From assembly GCF_022346005.1 (NCBI RefSeq), contig NZ_JAKRMY010000015.1:1-48660 (forward strand): a stretch of 48,660 nucleotides of DNA, written 5' to 3'. Each line of letters starts with the position of its first letter. Position 1 is the first letter of the stretch. Source of the DNA: Corynebacterium sp. ACRPS (GTDB taxonomy: Bacteria; Actinomycetota; Actinomycetes; Mycobacteriales; Mycobacteriaceae). The notes beneath the pieces are model-generated. The model was given only the letters and a program-made list of their open reading frames with translations. It had not been told where the DNA came from and searched no databases. Shown here piece after piece: positions 1 to 8,742 of the stretch. Both the position numbers and the translations under genes were made by a program.

Positions 1-11
1 GCTACATCCGC
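1..11 (-). tRNA. 5' end of a tRNA cut by the window edge, probably a second tRNA-Gly
   Basis: Read on the minus strand, the first 11 bases are identical to the first 11 bases of the tRNA-Gly(GCC) at 175-250 and lie where a third tRNA of the cluster would begin. The rest is outside the window, so the anticodon cannot be seen. Assignment to glycine rests only on this short identity. Confidence 0.45.
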
Positions 12-49
12 ATGCGAAACCAGGCCCGGTTTCTAGGACAAAGTCCTTG

Positions 50-121
50 TGCGCGATACTGGGATTGAACCAGTGACCTCTTCCGTGTCAGGGAAGCGCT
101 CTCCCACTGAGCTAATCGCGC
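50..121 (-). tRNA. tRNA-Val (anticodon GAC)
   Basis: The minus strand folds as a full cloverleaf. The acceptor arms GCGCGAT/ATCGCGC pair perfectly. The D arm holds AGCTCAGTGGGAGAGC, the anticodon stem CTTCC/GGAAG encloses the loop CTGACAC (anticodon GAC), and the T arm holds GGTTCAATCC. The 3' CCA is not encoded. It is about 50 nt downstream of tRNA-Gly on the same strand and probably shares its transcript. Confidence 0.93.
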
Positions 122-174
122 GCTATTCATTTAGTTCCACTTTCCTCGGTGGCATAATACCCTCTAGAAAAGTG

Positions 175-250
175 TGGAGCGGATGACGAGACTCGAACTC
201 GCGACCCTCACCTTGGCAAGGTGATGCGCTACCAACTGCGCTACATCCGC
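175..250 (-). tRNA. tRNA-Gly (anticodon GCC)
   Basis: On the minus strand the acceptor arms GCGGATG/CATCCGC pair. The anticodon stem TCACC/GGTGA encloses TTGCCAA (anticodon GCC), and the T loop GTTCGAGTC is canonical. A CCA end is encoded. It is the first gene of a minus-strand tRNA cluster running off the left edge of the window. Confidence 0.94.
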
Positions 251-507
251 ATCGCGCCGCAGTGCTTCATGCTTTGCGGTGCGTGAACAAACATTATCGT
301 GCTCCCTGCCAGTTTCCAAATCCCCAGCCCAGCACACCTATTGCGCGGCGTAAATCACTCACTTATCGGCGCTGTGAATTGCAGAGGTGTCATTTAACCC
401 GCGCGTCAGCCTTACTAGGCCTTTCATCTTTAACCCCCATCTTCCACGCCCTCCATCCAGCCAATTAGGAAAATGGAACGCACCGGGTGTAAATTTATCC
501 CCCGCAA

Positions 508-582
508 GGTCCTATAGCTCAGTGGGAGAGCGTTCCGTTCACACCGGAAAGGTCACTGGTTCAATCCCAGTTAGGACCACCA
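508..582 (+). tRNA. tRNA-Val (anticodon CAC)
   Basis: Plus-strand cloverleaf with acceptor arms GGTCCTA/TAGGACC and anticodon stem TTCCG/CGGAA around TTCACAC (anticodon CAC). The T arm contains GGTTCAATCC and a CCA end is encoded. It is a stand-alone gene followed directly by a terminator. The 257 bases between the two tRNA groups (251-507) hold no convincing gene, only promoter space. Confidence 0.94.
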
Positions 583-585
583 CCG

Positions 586-645
586 CCCACTTAAGCTTAA
601 TTTTCTTCGCTTAGGTGGGCTTTCCCATTCAAGTGGGCTTTTTGT
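586..645 (+). terminator. Terminator after tRNA-Val
   Basis: The arm GCCCACTTAAGC at 586-597 can pair with GCTTAGGTGGGC at 609-620 (one G-T pair). Alternatively its GCCCACTT part can pair with AAGTGGGC at 631-638, which is followed by a T run. The two competing 3' arms are unusual but either gives an intrinsic terminator. Confidence 0.7.
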
Positions 646-669
646 CTTATCTGAGTAAAGTGTCCACTC

Positions 670-1572
670 GTGTTGTGGATACTTTTGGGAATTCTTGCTG
701 GTCTGGTCTTACCGATACAAACGCTGGTCAATACCCGCCTTCGCGCCTCCACCGGTACCCCGTTTTCCTCCTCGATGATTTCCTTCGCCGTGGGAACGGT
801 CACCCTGCTTATCGTGGCCACGGCCATTACCGGCGGGGATTACGGCATTGCGCAGGCTTTTGATGAACCACTCTGGATTTGGTTCGGCGGTTTGCTGGGA
901 GTTGTGGCTCTGACCGGAAATATTCTTCTCTTTCCACACTTAGGCGCGGTACAGACTGTGGTCTTACCCATTGCTGGGCAAGTCATCATGGGCCTTATAG
1001 TTGACCACTTCGGACTCTTCGAGTCCCCTCAATCTTCCCTCACGGCAGTGCGCGCCATCGGTGCCATTATCGTGCTTGTCGGCGTGATTGCAGTGGTAGC
1101 TACCCCGAGCGCGGCAACAAGTAGTGAGGATTCCGCGACCGCCCTGTGGCTCTGGCGGCTTGCCGGGTTTATCTTTGGCTGTTTTACCGCCAGCCAATCC
1201 GCTATCAACGGACATCTGGGCCAGGTCACGGGCTCTCCGGTCAGCGCTGCGCTGGTATCTTTCGCCGTCGGCGTTACCGCCCTGGTCATCGTCAATATCG
1301 TGTTGCGTTGGCGCCCCCGCATCGAGCGCCCAGAAGGAAAACCCAACCCGTGGTGGATGTGGATAGGCGGTGTATTGGGCGCGCTTTTCATCTTCGGCAA
1401 CGCCGCCCTCGTTCCGCAGATTGGTACTGGCCTCACCGTCGTCGCCGGCCTGCTTGGCTCGATGTTGGGCTCGCTCATCATTGACCGCGTAAGCGGCGCC
1501 CCCATTAAATCCCGCCAGGTCCTTGGCATTGCCCTCCTCTTAACCGGTGTTGTACTCATTCGGCTGGTGTAA
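670..1572 (+). CDS. YdcZ/DUF606-family DMT-superfamily membrane transporter
   Basis: A 300-residue integral membrane protein of about ten hydrophobic helices. It shows the internal duplication typical of the YdcZ (DUF606) family. Residues about 15-130 and 165-290 each carry a small-polar start (TLVNTRLRASTGTP and SAINGHLGQVTGSP), then SFAVG, then a GGLLG or GGVLG helix. The family is in the drug/metabolite transporter superfamily. Substrates are mostly unknown, so none is assigned. The start is GTG at 670, with TTG at 673 also possible. No strong ribosome site is visible. It stands alone after the tRNA and 45 bases before the RibD-like gene. Confidence 0.82.
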   Translation: MLWILLGILAGLVLPIQTLVNTRLRASTGTPFSSSMISFAVGTVTLLIVATAITGGDYGIAQAFDEPLWIWFGGLLGVVALTGNILLFPHLGAVQTVVLPIAGQVIMGLIVDHFGLFESPQSSLTAVRAIGAIIVLVGVIAVVATPSAATSSEDSATALWLWRLAGFIFGCFTASQSAINGHLGQVTGSPVSAALVSFAVGVTALVIVNIVLRWRPRIERPEGKPNPWWMWIGGVLGALFIFGNAALVPQIGTGLTVVAGLLGSMLGSLIIDRVSGAPIKSRQVLGIALLLTGVVLIRLV

Positions 1573-1617
1573 TTAACGGGCCCCTTCAGGCTCGCACAAC
1601 CATTACACTGGCAGGAC

Positions 1618-2316
1618 ATGGACATAGCTTCGCTTTTAGGGCCCGAGCCCACTGACCTACCCGCCCTCCGGGCCAATATGGTTTCTACCCTCACCGGGTC
1701 TGCCACCATCAACGACCTTTCTGAGGCCATGGGCAATGACACCGATGGAAAGCTTTTCCAGGCCCTGCGTGGCTGGGCGGACGTTGTTTTTGTGGGTGGG
1801 CAAACGGTCAGGTCAGAAGATTATTCGGGAGTAGAGCAACACTCTCCCGATTCGCCTCCCGCCCCCATTGCCGTACCCACGCAAAGCTTGAAGTTTGATC
1901 CGAACTCGAAATTCTTAACCTACTTCACCACCGCCCCGATCTTCCTTGTCCCCCACGCGGCGCTGCAGAACCCGGAGGTCTCCACAAGGCAAGGCCCCCT
2001 TGAGGCGGCAGGCGCAGAGGTAATCGATGCAGGTGAAGGCACCATGCAGGACTATCTCCGCGTATTGCGGGAGCGTGGATTTCAACGCATCCTCTGCGAG
2101 GGTGGGCCAGGAATGCTCGGCCAGCTGGTGCATATCGATGCCATCGACCAGATGTATCTCACCTTGGATCCCCACCTGTCCACCGGCGTGGAAAAGCCCG
2201 TGGCTACCTTTCATGGCACGCACTCCCACCGCCGAATGCACCTAGAAAATATTGCCGCAGATACTGATAGCACGGTGTTTCTGCGATACTCGCGCGCGTC
2301 TGAACCCGTAGACTAA
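1618..2316 (+). CDS. RibD C-terminal-domain (pyrimidine/dihydrofolate reductase-like) protein
   Basis: A 232-residue protein made almost entirely of the RibD C-terminal reductase fold (Rossmann, NADPH-binding). The segment WADVVFVGGQTVR and the stretch ILCEGGPGMLGQL near residues 155-170 match the family's nucleotide-binding glycine-rich elements. It lacks the N-terminal deaminase domain of true RibD, so it need not act in riboflavin synthesis. The related mycobacterial gene next to aftC (Rv2671) can substitute for dihydrofolate reductase, which is the most useful functional hint. Starts at ATG 1618 and ends 6 bases before the next gene, so the RibD-like/AftC/MsrB genes probably form one operon. 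Confidence 0.82.
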   Translation: MDIASLLGPEPTDLPALRANMVSTLTGSATINDLSEAMGNDTDGKLFQALRGWADVVFVGGQTVRSEDYSGVEQHSPDSPPAPIAVPTQSLKFDPNSKFLTYFTTAPIFLVPHAALQNPEVSTRQGPLEAAGAEVIDAGEGTMQDYLRVLRERGFQRILCEGGPGMLGQLVHIDAIDQMYLTLDPHLSTGVEKPVATFHGTHSHRRMHLENIAADTDSTVFLRYSRASEPVD

Positions 2317-2322
2317 AAGGTC

Positions 2323-3474
2323 GTGTCTGCTCGAATAAACGCCGCCGCATGGCCTATTGCCGTTCTCCTCGTCATTCAGCGCGTTTTCATCGTCGCGCGC
2401 AATGGGACGCTGACTGATGATTTCACCACGCTCTATAGCGCGCTAAGGCGCATGGTCGACGGTATTCCGGTGTATGAGCAGGCCTATAACCATGTGGATC
2501 CGTTGTATCTCTACACCCCGGGTGCAACGCTATTCCTATCGCCTTTAGCGTGGCTCGATTTTGGCCCAGCGCGCGGGCTTTTCATCGTGGTCAATGCCCT
2601 TGCCATCATTGTCGCATTAGCACTGCTGACCCACGTGGTGGGAAGAAAGCTCACCTCGCCGGTGTTTCCGGTCTCTATCGCTTTAGCCTTCGCCACCGAA
2701 TCTGTCACCAATACTTTGGCGTTTACCAATATCAACGGTGTGCTCTTATTCTGCATGGTGCTTTTCCTGTGGGCTTTCTTAGAGGCTGAGCGCACCCCGC
2801 AGCTCGCGCGGGTTTCCGGCATAGCCATTGGGCTAGCCATTTTGATTAAGCCCCAATTCGCGCCCCTCCTCTTCTTGCCCCTAGTCAAGCTGCAGTGGCG
2901 CAACCTCCTCGCGGGGCTGGGGATTCCAGTGGTGCTTAACCTCCTCGCGTGGCCCCTGGTGCCCGGTGCAAGCGGTTACCTGGACAAGCTTGTGCCCTAT
3001 CTGTCCACGACCCGCGATTATGCCAATTCCTCCTGGGCGGGATTACGCGCCTATGTGGAATTTGGACCAGTCCTCTACTGGGTGGTGTGGGTAATCTTCG
3101 CTGCCTTGATCGGCTGCGCGGTGCTTGGGCTATTGCGGTGGCGACAATCCGAACCGGTGTTTTGGGCGCTGACGACGAGTGGCGCGATTATGGTGGGGAT
3201 CTTCTTCTTGTCCTCGCTAGGACAGCAATATTATTCAATGTGGCTATTCCCGCTGATATTCACCGTGGTCCTGCCGCGCTCCGTCTTTCACTCAGTGGGC
3301 GCATGGGTGGCCGCGTTCCTGTTCTTGGCGCCTGTGTCGTGGACATTGCACGCGCACCCGGACGCTGGGCGGTGGATGAACTTCTTCTCCGGCACCGTGG
3401 GATGGAGCCTGCTCATCGTCATCATCTTCGCCTGCGTTGCCGGATGGTGGCGTGCAACGCAAATAAAGGATTAA
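2323..3474 (+). CDS. aftC: Alpha-(1->3)-arabinofuranosyltransferase AftC (GT87/DUF2029)
   Basis: A polytopic protein of 383 residues with about ten to twelve membrane helices. The N-terminal signature of GT87/DUF2029 enzymes is present: the acidic extracellular loop around DDFTTLY, then PVYEQAYNHVDPLYLYTPG. Such enzymes use decaprenylphosphoryl-arabinose as donor to build arabinan of the mycolyl-arabinogalactan wall. AftC adds alpha-1,3 branches. Position between the RibD-like gene and msrB is the same as Rv2673 (aftC) in M. tuberculosis and its C. glutamicum orthologue, which supports the specific name. The start is GTG at 2323, 6 bases after the preceding stop, with AAAGG upstream. Confidence 0.8.
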   Translation: MSARINAAAWPIAVLLVIQRVFIVARNGTLTDDFTTLYSALRRMVDGIPVYEQAYNHVDPLYLYTPGATLFLSPLAWLDFGPARGLFIVVNALAIIVALALLTHVVGRKLTSPVFPVSIALAFATESVTNTLAFTNINGVLLFCMVLFLWAFLEAERTPQLARVSGIAIGLAILIKPQFAPLLFLPLVKLQWRNLLAGLGIPVVLNLLAWPLVPGASGYLDKLVPYLSTTRDYANSSWAGLRAYVEFGPVLYWVVWVIFAALIGCAVLGLLRWRQSEPVFWALTTSGAIMVGIFFLSSLGQQYYSMWLFPLIFTVVLPRSVFHSVGAWVAAFLFLAPVSWTLHAHPDAGRWMNFFSGTVGWSLLIVIIFACVAGWWRATQIKD

Positions 3475-3484
3475 ACTTAAAGTC

Positions 3485-3901
3485 ATGACTGATTTTAAGC
3501 TCATTGCTGATGCCGACTGGCAAAAGCGCCTTAGCCCCGAAGAATATTACGTATTGCGCGAAGCTGGTACGGAGCCTCCGCACGTGGGCAAATACACCGA
3601 TACCACCACAGAAGGTGTCTACTCCTGCAAGGCCTGCGGCGAGGAGCTATTCCGTTCCACCGAGAAGTTCGATTCCCACTGTGGTTGGCCTTCCTTCTTC
3701 TCCCCGCTAGCCGGTGACAAGATCATCGAGCGGGAAGATAACTCCTTGGGCATGCGCCGCATCGAGGTACTATGCGCCAACTGCGAGTCCCACTTGGGCC
3801 ACGTTTTTGAAGGCGAAGGCTACGATACCCCGACTGACCTGCGCTACTGCATCAACTCTATTTCCTTGAACCTGGAAGAAAAGCCCATCGAGGAAAACTA
3901 G
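3485..3901 (+). CDS. msrB: Peptide-methionine (R)-S-oxide reductase
   Basis: A 138-residue cytosolic repair enzyme that reduces methionine-R-sulfoxide in proteins. Zinc ligands form two CxxC pairs: C48/C51 (SCKACGEEL) and C97/C100 (CANCESHLGH). The catalytic cysteine C122 is in RYCINS, and C66 in SHCGWPSFF is the likely resolving cysteine. The length fits stand-alone MsrB. It starts 10 bases after the AftC stop and is followed by a bidirectional terminator. Co-transcription with wall-synthesis genes is inferred from spacing only. Confidence 0.95.
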   Translation: MTDFKLIADADWQKRLSPEEYYVLREAGTEPPHVGKYTDTTTEGVYSCKACGEELFRSTEKFDSHCGWPSFFSPLAGDKIIEREDNSLGMRRIEVLCANCESHLGHVFEGEGYDTPTDLRYCINSISLNLEEKPIEEN

Positions 3902-3933
3902 GATTTCACTACCACGCGCAGTGAGATCAAATG

Positions 3934-3986
3934 ACAGCGCTGGGAGCTCGCTCCAGTAAAGGGTGCTCCCAGCGCTGTTTTTGTTT
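3934..3986. terminator. Bidirectional terminator between msrB and hemQ
   Basis: A perfect 14-bp inverted repeat, ACAGCGCTGGGAGC (3934-3947) and its complement (3965-3978), is followed by a T-rich run. It lies between the convergent ends of msrB and hemQ. Confidence 0.85.
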
Positions 3987-3992
3987 CACATC

Positions 3993-4694
3993 TTAAGGCA
4001 GAACCTTAATGAGTTCTGCGATGTCTTTTACGCGGCGTCCGGTGTGGAAAGGAATTTCCTCGCGGACGTGGTGGCGGGCTTCGGTATAGCGCATCTTATA
4101 CATCAGGTCCACGATGCGGTGCAGCTCGTCGGCCTCAAAGGCTAGCACCCACTCATAATCCCCAAGCGCGAATGCCGGCACAGTATTGGCGCGCACGTCG
4201 GGGTAGTCGCGTGCCTGCATGCCGTGTTCCATCAAAATGCGGCGGCGCTTTTGTTCGTCCATCGTGTACCAGTCATAAGAACGCACAAATGGATAGACGG
4301 CAATCCACTCCTTGGGCTCTTCCCTCATGATGAAGGAAGGCAAGTGGGATTTATTGAACTCGGCCGGCCGGTGCAAGGCGTTTCCAATCCAGGTCACCTC
4401 GCTTACCTGGCCCAAGGTGGTCTCCCGGCGGAAATCGCCGAAGGCTTTTTGGATATCGGAAAATTCCTCAGCGTGCCACCAGATCATGAAGTCTGCAGAA
4501 TCGCGCATCGCGGTCAGATCGTAGACGCCACGGACCGTGACCTTATTGTCCTTTTCTAGCTCCGCAAAGAATTCTTGGGCTTGGGAGATGACCTCCTCGC
4601 GCTCGGTACCCAGACCGCCTGGAATCACCTTAAAAACGGCGTGTTGGGAGTATTGCTGTACCTCGTTGAGTTCCTTGAAATCGAGCTTCGCCAT
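3993..4694 (-). CDS. hemQ: Coproheme decarboxylase HemQ/ChdC
   Basis: A 233-residue member of the chlorite-dismutase fold, actinobacterial clade. It catalyses the last step of the coproporphyrin-dependent haem pathway, converting coproheme to haem b using peroxide. The key residues of C. diphtheriae ChdC (distal His118, radical Tyr135, proximal His158) correspond here to H117, Y134 (in AVYPFVRSY) and H157 (in MEHGMQ), one residue earlier. The chlorite-splitting arginine context is absent, as expected for HemQ. ATG at 4694 is preceded by AAGGAG. It is transcribed divergently from the DUF3000 gene and convergent with msrB. Confidence 0.94.
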   Translation of the reverse strand: MAKLDFKELNEVQQYSQHAVFKVIPGGLGTEREEVISQAQEFFAELEKDNKVTVRGVYDLTAMRDSADFMIWWHAEEFSDIQKAFGDFRRETTLGQVSEVTWIGNALHRPAEFNKSHLPSFIMREEPKEWIAVYPFVRSYDWYTMDEQKRRRILMEHGMQARDYPDVRANTVPAFALGDYEWVLAFEADELHRIVDLMYKMRYTEARHHVREEIPFHTGRRVKDIAELIKVLP

Positions 4695-4844
4695 TGCCTT
4701 CTCCTTTGCAGAAGCTTATTCGAATATTCGGACATATCCATCATAAGTTGGACTTACACCGATTGTCATCCCTCTCCCCTGTGTGCCTCCCACTATCGGC
4801 GCGCCTCCGCCAGCTCAAGGTAGCGAAACTATAGCTTTATCAAG

Positions 4845-5519
4845 GTGAGTAATTCCGAATCGACCACGCCCAGCGCCGGTAAGAATGCCGGAGCCAACTC
4901 CGGAGACGGCGCAGCCTTTACCCCCCTACGCCGCAACAACGAGGCACAGGAGCCAACGACGCCGCCGGCATTTACTCAGGCGGTAGAGTCCATGCATGCG
5001 GCCACTCTTCGCCCAGAGATTAACCTCGGGTCCATTCGCCCACCGCAGCGATTAGCGCCCTTTAGCCACGCCATTGGCCTCGAGGTGGGCACGGAAGAGG
5101 AGCCCGATATTATTGCCACCGATTCAGATGGCGATGCCTTCGGGCGACTCATCCTCCTGCATGACCCGGGCGCGGAAGAGGCCTGGGAGGGCGCGATGCG
5201 CCTAGTGGCGTATATCCAGGCCGATATGGATGATTCGGTGGCAGGAGATCCGCTGCTGCCGGACGTCGCCTGGCAATGGCTCAATGAAGGCTTAGAAAAA
5301 GAGGGCGCGGAGCTTACCAACCTCGGCGGCACCGTCACCTCCACCGCTTCGGTCCGCTTCGGAGAGATCGGCGGTCCCCCGCGCGCTTATCAGATTGAAA
5401 TGCGCGCATCGTGGACCGCGGAGGGACTAGATTTAGCACCGCACGTGCAGGCCTTTGCACAAGTCTTAGCCAACGTCGCGGGCCTGCCGCCTGAAGGCGT
5501 TACTGAGCTCGGCCGCTAA
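4845..5519 (+). CDS. DUF3000 domain protein
   Basis: A 224-residue protein of unknown function. The first 45 residues are polar and low in complexity. The DUF3000 domain then runs from about FTQAVESMHAATLRPEI to the end. No membrane segment or catalytic motif can be seen. The gene ends one base before the RNase D gene, as in other corynebacteria and mycobacteria (Rv2680-Rv2681), so the two are almost certainly co-transcribed. The start is GTG at 4845, with AAGG immediately upstream. Confidence 0.85.
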   Translation: MSNSESTTPSAGKNAGANSGDGAAFTPLRRNNEAQEPTTPPAFTQAVESMHAATLRPEINLGSIRPPQRLAPFSHAIGLEVGTEEEPDIIATDSDGDAFGRLILLHDPGAEEAWEGAMRLVAYIQADMDDSVAGDPLLPDVAWQWLNEGLEKEGAELTNLGGTVTSTASVRFGEIGGPPRAYQIEMRASWTAEGLDLAPHVQAFAQVLANVAGLPPEGVTELGR

Positions 5520-5520
5520 G

Positions 5521-6741
5521 ATGGTGGAATTTCGGAAGCGTCCGAAGGAGGGTATTCCGAAGGTCTTATCCACCCCGGCGGAATTTGCCGAGGCGGCCGC
5601 GCGATTGCAGGCGGGCACCGGGGCCTTTGCCATCGATACCGAACGCGCCTCAGGTTACCGGTACGATGACCGCGCCTTTCTCATCCAGATTCGCCGTAAC
5701 GGCGCCGGGACGATGCTTTTTGCTCCAGAAGGCCACCGCGCGGAGTTAACCCAGGTGCTGGCCCCGGTGCTCAATGGTCAGCACTGGATCATTCACGCCG
5801 CCCCCTCGGATCTCCCCTCTCTTGGGTGGCTCGGGCTTTTCCCCGGCGCCCTTTTCGATACGGAATTGGCCGCCCGGTTTGCTGGCTTTCACCGCACCAA
5901 TTTGGGCGCCATTATCGCGGAGCTTTTCGATGTCCAGTTAGAAAAGGGCCACGGCGACGATGACTGGTCCATCCCGCAGTTGAGTGAAGAAATGCGCGCT
6001 TATGCCGCACTCGATGTCGAGCTCCTGCTGGAACTAGCTACGACGCTGCGCGATATCTTGGCCGAACAAGAAAAGCTGGAGTGGATGCTGGAGGAGTGCG
6101 CGGCAATCGTCGCCAAGCATGCACATGACACCTCCCCACAGCCGGGCTCCTGGCGCGATATCAAGGGAGTATCGAGCCTAAAGAATGGGAAACAGCGCGC
6201 CGCGGCGCAGTCTTTGTGGAACCTGCGCGATGATATTAGCCGGCGAACCGATACCGCGCCTGGGCGGGTACTGCCCAATAAGGTGCTGGTAGAGATAGCC
6301 CGGGTTTTGCCCAGCACGCAGCCGCAGCTCACCCGCATCAAGGGGTTTCCGCGGCGGCGCAAGGGTGCCGCGCAGCGCTGGTTGCGGGCGGTGCAGCAGT
6401 CCCAGAAAATTCCACCGCGGGGGCGCCCGGGTTCGCTCCGTGAGGAAAGAACCGTTCCCTCCAAATCGGTGTGGTCCAGGGAGTATCCAGAACTGTGGGA
6501 GGGGTATCAGCAAATCCGCACCGCCGTTGGGGACATCGCCGAAGAGCTCGGGCTACCATCGGAGCTGCTACTGCGACCCGCTACCCTCCGCGCTGCCGTG
6601 TGGGCGGCGATTGGTGGGAGCGGAACCATCAGCCAGCCTGAAGACGTGCCCGCCTTCCTAGAAAGCGAAGGCGCGCGGTCATGGCAGGTCAACCTCGTTG
6701 CCCCAGCATTGATCGCGAGCCTATTTTCCCAGCCGCACTAA
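5521..6741 (+). CDS. rnd: Ribonuclease D-like 3'-5' exonuclease with HRDC domain
   Basis: A 406-residue DEDD-family exonuclease. Exo I is [13 protein letters not shown] (D and E), Exo II is [14 protein letters not shown], and Exo III is the Tyr-containing [11 protein letters not shown] (DEDDy subtype). An HRDC nucleic-acid-binding domain follows near residue 235 ([22 protein letters not shown]). Such enzymes trim 3' ends of tRNA and other stable RNA. A DNA role is possible but less likely. The stop codon overlaps the convergent dxs stop by 3-4 bases, so there is no room for a terminator between them. Confidence 0.9.
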   Translation: MVEFRKRPKEGIPKVLSTPAEFAEAAARLQAGTGAFAIDTERASGYRYDDRAFLIQIRRNGAGTMLFAPEGHRAELTQVLAPVLNGQHWIIHAAPSDLPSLGWLGLFPGALFDTELAARFAGFHRTNLGAIIAELFDVQLEKGHGDDDWSIPQLSEEMRAYAALDVELLLELATTLRDILAEQEKLEWMLEECAAIVAKHAHDTSPQPGSWRDIKGVSSLKNGKQRAAAQSLWNLRDDISRRTDTAPGRVLPNKVLVEIARVLPSTQPQLTRIKGFPRRRKGAAQRWLRAVQQSQKIPPRGRPGSLREERTVPSKSVWSREYPELWEGYQQIRTAVGDIAEELGLPSELLLRPATLRAAVWAAIGGSGTISQPEDVPAFLESEGARSWQVNLVAPALIASLFSQPH

Positions 6742-8636
6742 TCGGTGAGGTTGTCTACCCACTCGGTAATCGATGCAGCAATGAGCTCTGGGCTTAGGCC
6801 AAACTCTTCCAAAACCTCGCCGCGGGAACCGTGCTTGGGGAAGTAGCCAGGAACGCCAAGGCGCCGCACCGGGGTATCCACCTCTGCGGCTCCGAGAGCC
6901 TCAGCAATCATGGACCCGATGCCGCCGCGAATGAGGCCGTCTTCTACCGTCACCACCAGATCGTGATCTGCCGCCATAGCGATGACGGAGCTTGCCACTG
7001 GCGCGACCCATCGCGGGTCAATGACCGTGACGTTGAGCCCCTGTTTCTCCAGCTCTTGCGCGGCCTTAATGCTCCGTGCGGACATCGCACCGATAGAAAC
7101 GATGAGGACCTCGGGGGTATCCTCACCGGCGTCAGCCTCGCCGTAGTAGAGGATATCGACGCCATCGGCAAGCGTATCCACGGCTTCCATATCGGGCAGC
7201 AAGTTTCCCTTGGGGAACCGGACGACTGAAGGCCCAGAATCAATGTCCAGAGATTCGTGAAAGAGCTCGCGCAGGCGCGCACCATCGCGCGGGGCGGCGA
7301 TGTGCATACCTGGGACAATGCTCATTAAGGACATATCCCAAATTCCGTTGTGGGAGGCGCCATCAGATCCCGTCACGCCCGCGCGGTCCAGCACGATGGT
7401 CACCGGCAGCTTGAGCAAGGCAATATCCATGATCACCTGATCCACAGCCCTATTCAGGAACGTGGAATACACAGCCACCACGGGGTGCATGCCGCCCAAA
7501 GCCAAACCAGAGGCAGAGGCCATCGCATGCTGCTCGGCGATGCCCACGTCAAAGAACCGCTCTGGGAAACGCTCCTGGAAGGGAGCCAACCCCGTAGGAC
7601 CCGCCATGGCTGCGGTGATTGCAACGATGTCATCGCGCGTTTCCGCCGCCGCGATCAATTCTTCAGAAAATGCGGCCGTCCACCCCGGCTGCTTGGTGCC
7701 CTTGGCAACGCCGGTTACTGGGTCGATGGCACCGGTCGAGTGCATCTGGTCCTTCGGCTCATTGACCGCAGGCGCAAACCCGTGGCCTTTTTCCGTGACC
7801 ACATGCACGATAATGGGGCCCTCATAATCGCGGGCATAGGAAAGCGCATGCACCAAACCATCGATGTCATGGCCGTAGATGGGGCCAATATATTTAATGC
7901 CCAGCTCCGGGAAAATCTCCGTGGGCAAGACCGTGGACTTGACGCCTTCTTTCATGGCATGGAGCGCATCAAAGGCGCGCTCGCCTACCCACCCCATGGA
8001 TTTTAAGCGGCGCTTGCCCTGCTCCATGAGCTCGTCGTAGCCATGCTGGGAACGAATGCGCCCCAGGTTTTCAGAAATGCCGCCGATCGTGGGCGAATAG
8101 CTGCGGCCGTTGTCATTGACCACGATGACCGCATTGCGCTTTTTATCTTCAGAGATATTATTGAGCGCTTCCCAGCACATGCCGCCGGTCAAGGCGCCAT
8201 CGCCGACGATGCCGATGACGTTGCGGTGGCCTTCCCCGCGAATCTTGAAGGCCTTAGAGAGTCCATCCACAGTCGATAGCGAGGCGGAAGCATGCGAGGA
8301 TTCCGTCCAGTCGTGCTCGGACTCACCGCGGTCCGTATAACCGGACAGGCCACCCTTTTGGCGCAGGGTATCGAATTGGGCCGTGCGGCCAGTGAGCATT
8401 TTGTGCACATAAGACTGGTGGGAGGTATCGAAGATGATGGGCTCGCGCGGGGAATCAAAGACCCGGTGCAGCGCAATGGTCAATTCCACCACGCCCAAAT
8501 TGGGCCCCAAGTGCCCACCAGTCACCGATACCTTATCGATGAGGCGCTGGCGAATATCCGCCGCAAGTTCCTCCAACTTATCTGCAGGCAGTGCCTTCAG
8601 GTCTTGCGGCGAGTTTATGGTATCCAAGATAGTCAT
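6738..8636 (-). CDS. dxs: 1-deoxy-D-xylulose-5-phosphate synthase
   Basis: A 632-residue thiamine-diphosphate enzyme that condenses pyruvate and glyceraldehyde-3-phosphate, the first step of the MEP isoprenoid pathway. The N-terminal domain has the catalytic-histidine region [15 protein letters not shown] and the ThDP motif [16 protein letters not shown]. The middle pyrimidine-binding domain carries the conserved Glu in [10 protein letters not shown] and [10 protein letters not shown]. The C-terminal transketolase domain is complete. Its isoprenoid products feed decaprenyl-phosphate, the carrier used by AftC-type enzymes nearby. The start is ATG at 8636. The 106 bases upstream separate it from the TrmA-like gene. 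Confidence 0.97.
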   Translation of the reverse strand: MTILDTINSPQDLKALPADKLEELAADIRQRLIDKVSVTGGHLGPNLGVVELTIALHRVFDSPREPIIFDTSHQSYVHKMLTGRTAQFDTLRQKGGLSGYTDRGESEHDWTESSHASASLSTVDGLSKAFKIRGEGHRNVIGIVGDGALTGGMCWEALNNISEDKKRNAVIVVNDNGRSYSPTIGGISENLGRIRSQHGYDELMEQGKRRLKSMGWVGERAFDALHAMKEGVKSTVLPTEIFPELGIKYIGPIYGHDIDGLVHALSYARDYEGPIIVHVVTEKGHGFAPAVNEPKDQMHSTGAIDPVTGVAKGTKQPGWTAAFSEELIAAAETRDDIVAITAAMAGPTGLAPFQERFPERFFDVGIAEQHAMASASGLALGGMHPVVAVYSTFLNRAVDQVIMDIALLKLPVTIVLDRAGVTGSDGASHNGIWDMSLMSIVPGMHIAAPRDGARLRELFHESLDIDSGPSVVRFPKGNLLPDMEAVDTLADGVDILYYGEADAGEDTPEVLIVSIGAMSARSIKAAQELEKQGLNVTVIDPRWVAPVASSVIAMAADHDLVVTVEDGLIRGGIGSMIAEALGAAEVDTPVRRLGVPGYFPKHGSRGEVLEEFGLSPELIAASITEWVDNLTD

Positions 8637-8742
8637 GGAGCGGCCTTCAACTCCTTCTGTGCTTAATTCTTCCTATCCACCGTACCCGTGGTCCGTATTT
8701 TCTTTTATATCGGCTCATTACTTCAGGCGAGGTATTTTCGCG

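Noticed and set aside
262..614. Two short open frames between and across the tRNA genes
   Set aside because: One runs through tRNA-Val and neither has a start signal or protein-like composition.
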